Assembly (NCBI GenBank): GCA_035552275.1
Contig: DASZLR010000119.1
Span: 1-9,406 of the forward strand
Origin: DASVLX01 sp035552275
GTDB lineage: Bacteria; Actinomycetota; Actinomycetes; Mycobacteriales; Pseudonocardiaceae
Direction of reading: 5' to 3'
DNA: 9,406 bases
The notes under the pieces were generated by a model, which did no database searches, had not been told where the DNA came from, and saw nothing but the letters and a program-made list of their open reading frames with translations. Position numbers and translations under genes: made by a program. Positions 7,463 to 9,406 of the stretch are shown here, in pieces; within the stretch, counting starts at the first letter, position 1; every line of letters starts with the position of its first letter.

Positions 7463-8976
7463 GAGGTCGCCCCGGCGGTTCCAGTCGCACTGCCAGCCCG
7501 ACTACCGCCATCCCGACTACTGGCAGCCCGATTGTCGACAATCAGACCGTGCTGCTGGTCGACAACAGGATTGTCGACACGGTTGCTCGCTGCGCCGACG
7601 CCGTGGGCGAGATACGCCCCGACGATCCGCGCGGCTTCGTTTCCGCTTCGCACCGCACCCTCCATCGTGTCGGGCCAACCGGTCGCGGTCCACGCGCCGG
7701 CAAGAACACATCCGGGCAGCCGGGTCACCGCCGGCGGCCGCAACCGGCCGCTGCCCGGAGTCTGGCGAAACGTCGCCCGCCGCTCCCGGGTGACGAAAAA
7801 GGACAGCACCTCCGCCCGCGTCGCTTCGGGAAACAGCCGGGCCAACTCGGGCACGAACACTTCGCGCAGCCGGGCGGTCGGCTCGTCAATCCACGCCCCG
7901 GCCGCCGACAGCGACACCGCCAGGTACTGACCGCCGACCGGTGCGCCGCCGATCGCGGTGCGGTCGAACACCCACTGCACCGGCGAGTCGACCACAGCAG
8001 TGAACGGCGAACGAGTCACTGTCCGGTTGTAGACAACATGAACGTTGACAATCGGAGCCGAGCCCAAACCACCCAACCGCGCCGGTTCGGCCAGCGCGTC
8101 CGCCGGCAGGATGGTGGCCGCCGGCTCCGGGGTCGTCGCCACCACGACGGCATCCGCGGTCACCGTGTCAGTGTCGGTGGCGACCGACCACCCATCGGCG
8201 CTCCGGCGGATCTCCCGGACCGGGGTGCGCAACGACACGGTCGCGCCCCGCTTGCTCAGGAACGTCGCGGCCGCCTCGCCGTGCAGCTGACCCAGCGGCA
8301 ACCGTGGCACGCCGATGTCGGCCGCGTCGGCGCGTTCCAACAGCGCGGTGCGGAACACCATGGCGCACAAGGCAAGCGAGGCGTGATCGGCGTCGGTGTT
8401 CAACGCGGCCACGGTGATCAGGTTCCACAGCGCCGCGATGGCCGCCGCACTCTGGCCGTGCGCGGCGAGCCAGTCCCCGAACGACCGCTCGTCCAGTGCC
8501 GGATCGGCCGGTTTCAGTGTTCGCAGCAGCCCGGCGGCGAACAGCACCTTCGCCCGGTCCACAGCGGACAGCAGCCGGTACCGGGACAGGGTGGCGGCCA
8601 GGTGCAGCGGCGCGGGCAGGCCGTTGCGGGACAGCTCGGCGCGCCGGCCATCGGCCGTGACGACCGGAATATGGAACCGAGGTTGCAGGTCGATCTGGTC
8701 GCCGACGCCGATCAGGTCGAGGAAGGCGCGGTACTCGGCGTAGCAGCGCAGCAACACGTGCTGTCCATTGTCGACAATCAGACCGTCGCGTTCGAAGGAG
8801 AACGTCGCGCCGCCCAATCGGGACCGGCTCTCCAACAGCGTGACTCGCCGGCCCTCGGCGGCCAGCCGGCAGGCGGCGGACAGCCCGGCCAGACCACCGC
8901 CGACCACGACAACATGGCCGCCGGCCGCCTGCTCGCTCGCCGCGGGTGCCGCCGCTGTCTGTCCACCGGCGGTCAT
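7459..8976 (-). CDS. hpnE: HpnE, hydroxysqualene dehydroxylase (FAD-dependent)
   Basis: The 505-residue flavoprotein of the amine-oxidase/phytoene-desaturase fold reduces hydroxysqualene to squalene in the HpnC-HpnD-HpnE route. The N-terminal Rossmann motif is VVVVGGGLAGLSAACRLA, with G26, G28 and G31, followed by the ribose-binding Glu49 in TLLESRSRLGG. DGLIVDNGQHV at 64-74 and the late LAGAWTATGWPDTMEGAVRSG match the family, the latter being the C-terminal FAD-contact segment. Residues 1-20 are an Ala/Gly-rich leader. The start ATG at 8976 overlaps the hpnD stop in ATGA; earlier in-frame starts lie inside hpnD. The core appears to end near residue 453. The remaining 50 or so residues are a repeat-containing tail with many T-ending codons, unlike the rest of the gene. 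Confidence 0.94.
   Translation of the reverse strand: MTAGGQTAAAPAASEQAAGGHVVVVGGGLAGLSAACRLAAEGRRVTLLESRSRLGGATFSFERDGLIVDNGQHVLLRCYAEYRAFLDLIGVGDQIDLQPRFHIPVVTADGRRAELSRNGLPAPLHLAATLSRYRLLSAVDRAKVLFAAGLLRTLKPADPALDERSFGDWLAAHGQSAAAIAALWNLITVAALNTDADHASLALCAMVFRTALLERADAADIGVPRLPLGQLHGEAAATFLSKRGATVSLRTPVREIRRSADGWSVATDTDTVTADAVVVATTPEPAATILPADALAEPARLGGLGSAPIVNVHVVYNRTVTRSPFTAVVDSPVQWVFDRTAIGGAPVGGQYLAVSLSAAGAWIDEPTARLREVFVPELARLFPEATRAEVLSFFVTRERRATFRQTPGSGRLRPPAVTRLPGCVLAGAWTATGWPDTMEGAVRSGNEAARIVGAYLAHGVGAASNRVDNPVVDQQHGLIVDNRAASSRDGGSRAGSATGTAGATS
7494..7553. repeat. Array of degenerate 15-bp repeats at the hpnE 3' end
   Basis: On the plus strand, four adjacent 15-bp units can be laid out: CAGCCCGACTACCGC (7494-7508), CATCCCGACTACTGG (7509-7523), CAGCCCGATTGTCGA (7524-7538) and a poorer CAATCAGACCGTGCT (7539-7553). 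Units 1 and 2 agree at 12 of 15 positions, and units 1 and 3 at 11 of 15. A 7-bp inverted repeat, CTGCCAG (7490-7496) and CTGGCAG (7520-7526), spans the first two units. Because the unit is a multiple of three, the hpnE frame is preserved. Confidence 0.6.
7531..7550. repeat. 20-bp exact repeat with 12-bp palindrome, copy 1 (hpnE tail)
   Basis: ATTGTCGACAATCAGACCGT occurs here and again, without mismatch, at 8767-8786. Its first twelve bases are a perfect palindrome, ATTGTCGACAAT. Both copies lie in the same hpnE reading frame and encode GLIVDN. Related motifs sit beside this copy: GTCGACAA at 7558-7565 and ATTGTCGACA at 7570-7579. Confidence 0.85.
8767..8786. repeat. 20-bp exact repeat, copy 2 (hpnE FAD-domain region)
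   Basis: This is the likely original copy: it encodes GLIVDN within DGLIVDNGQHV, a segment expected in the HpnE family just after the Rossmann fold. The identical sequence at 7531-7550 sits in the atypical tail, so the direction of copying is inferred to be from here to there. Confidence 0.85.
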
Positions 8977-9406
8977 ACCGGCGCCCCCGCCAGCGACCGG
9001 CCGGCGACCACCGCTTTTTCCCATACCGGCAGGGAAACCCTGGTCCGGGTGACCAGCCAGGGCCGCGCCATGATCCGGTCGAGCAGCCGGTGATAGATCC
9101 CGGCCATGGCGGCGCAACACGCCCGGCTGCGCCCGTCCAGCATGGGCAGCAGCCGCAGCCCGTCCGCGTACCAGTCCTGCGCTCGGGCCGCCTCGAACTC
9201 GATCAGCGCGGTGAGCGCGTCCTCGTCGTCGGTGAGCCGGCCGTTCTCGTCCAGATCCAGCGTGCAGCCGAACCGGTCGAGGTCTTCCCGGGGAAGGTAG
9301 ATCCGACCGTTGCGGCGGTCCTCCACGATGTCGCGCAGGATGTTGGTCAGCTGCAACGCGACGCCCAGCGCGTCGGCCACCGGCTCGGTCCCCGCCGAAC
9401 CATTCC
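8973..9406 (-). CDS. hpnD: HpnD, presqualene diphosphate synthase (C-terminal part, cut by window edge)
   Basis: The last 143 residues of a squalene/phytoene synthase family enzyme are present; the 5' part lies beyond base 9406. HpnD condenses two farnesyl diphosphates to presqualene diphosphate. The diagnostic segment LGVALQLTNILRDIVEDRR carries the second aspartate-rich motif DxxxD (DIVED), and GRIYLPREDLDRFG follows as in HpnD proteins. The frame is open to the edge, so the GTG at 9380 is an internal codon and not the start. The partner HpnC has similar motifs; the position directly before hpnE and the GRIYLP segment favour HpnD. The stop overlaps the hpnE ATG in ATGA. Confidence 0.9.
   Translation of the reverse strand, partial: NGSAGTEPVADALGVALQLTNILRDIVEDRRNGRIYLPREDLDRFGCTLDLDENGRLTDDEDALTALIEFEAARAQDWYADGLRLLPMLDGRSRACCAAMAGIYHRLLDRIMARPWLVTRTRVSLPVWEKAVVAGRSLAGAPV

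Larger units (their letters stand above)
7459..7595 (-). other. Repeat-rich C-terminal tail coding region of hpnE
   Basis: This stretch encodes about residues 461-505 of HpnE. The protein reads VDNPVVDQQHGLIVDN (467-482), then degenerate five-residue units RAASS, RDGGS and RAGSA, then a Gly/Ala/Thr end. Of the 41 sense codons 465-505, 18 end in A or T, clearly more than elsewhere in the operon. No catalytic motif is visible. I read it as an acquired or slippage-expanded extension that stayed in frame; its function, if any, is unknown. Confidence 0.6.

Noticed and set aside
7531..7542. ATTGTCGACAAT as a definite repressor operator
   Set aside because: It is palindromic, but both copies are inside hpnE codons and not near the operon promoter, which lies outside the window. 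It is kept as a repeat only.
7494..7580. CRISPR array
   Set aside because: The repeat units are only 15 bp, degenerate and adjacent without spacers, and they lie inside a coding frame.
7549..9093. A 514-codon plus-strand open frame opposite hpnE
   Set aside because: It is antisense to hpnE and has Arg/Gln/Gly-biased composition with no recognisable fold. The minus-strand FAD motifs are unambiguous.
8977..9120. Longer hpnE starting at 9120
   Set aside because: The extra 48 residues lie inside hpnD and read as shadow. ATGA overlap at 8976 is the same junction type as at the other genes.

Overview
The window is GC-rich and densely packed, with strongly G/C-ending codons, and looks like an actinobacterial chromosome. 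Every gene I can support lies on the minus strand, so the biological order runs from the right edge to the left. I cannot name the genus. The content is a hopanoid (bacterial sterol-like triterpene) biosynthesis operon plus one exported enzyme gene downstream of it.

Right to middle (9406 to 2775): a six-gene operon. The order is hpnD (5' end missing at the window edge), hpnE, a short-chain polyprenyl diphosphate synthase, squalene-hopene cyclase (shc), hpnG and hpnH. Each of the five junctions overlaps: ATGA at hpnD/hpnE, hpnE/polyprenyl synthase and polyprenyl synthase/shc; 8 bp at shc/hpnG; TAATG at hpnG/hpnH. The implied pathway is: isoprenyl diphosphate elongation gives farnesyl-PP; HpnD condenses two farnesyl-PP to presqualene-PP and HpnE completes the later reduction to squalene (an HpnC would be expected upstream of the window); Shc cyclises squalene to hopene; HpnH attaches 5'-deoxyadenosine to give adenosylhopane; HpnG removes adenine to give ribosylhopane. 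This is the route to C35 hopanoids. Ten bases after the hpnH stop there is a perfect 10-bp inverted repeat, which probably marks the end of the operon.

Left (2683 to 98): a gene for an exported 861-residue protein with a signal peptide, an N-terminal YVTN/YncE-type beta-propeller and a C-terminal alkaline-phosphatase-superfamily phosphoesterase domain. It probably has its own promoter and may give a leaderless transcript. Positions 1-97 hold no firm gene.

Most of the window is recognisable biology, and I do not see a clearly new system. The most unusual structure is at the 3' end of hpnE. The protein carries a tail of about 50 residues beyond the family core, encoded by relatively A/T-ending codons. 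The tail contains an array of degenerate 15-bp repeats, several ATTGTCGACA palindromic motifs, and a 20-bp exact in-frame copy of a segment from the FAD-domain coding region of the same gene. A 15-bp tandem duplication in the N-terminal linker of shc is a smaller example of in-frame repeat expansion.
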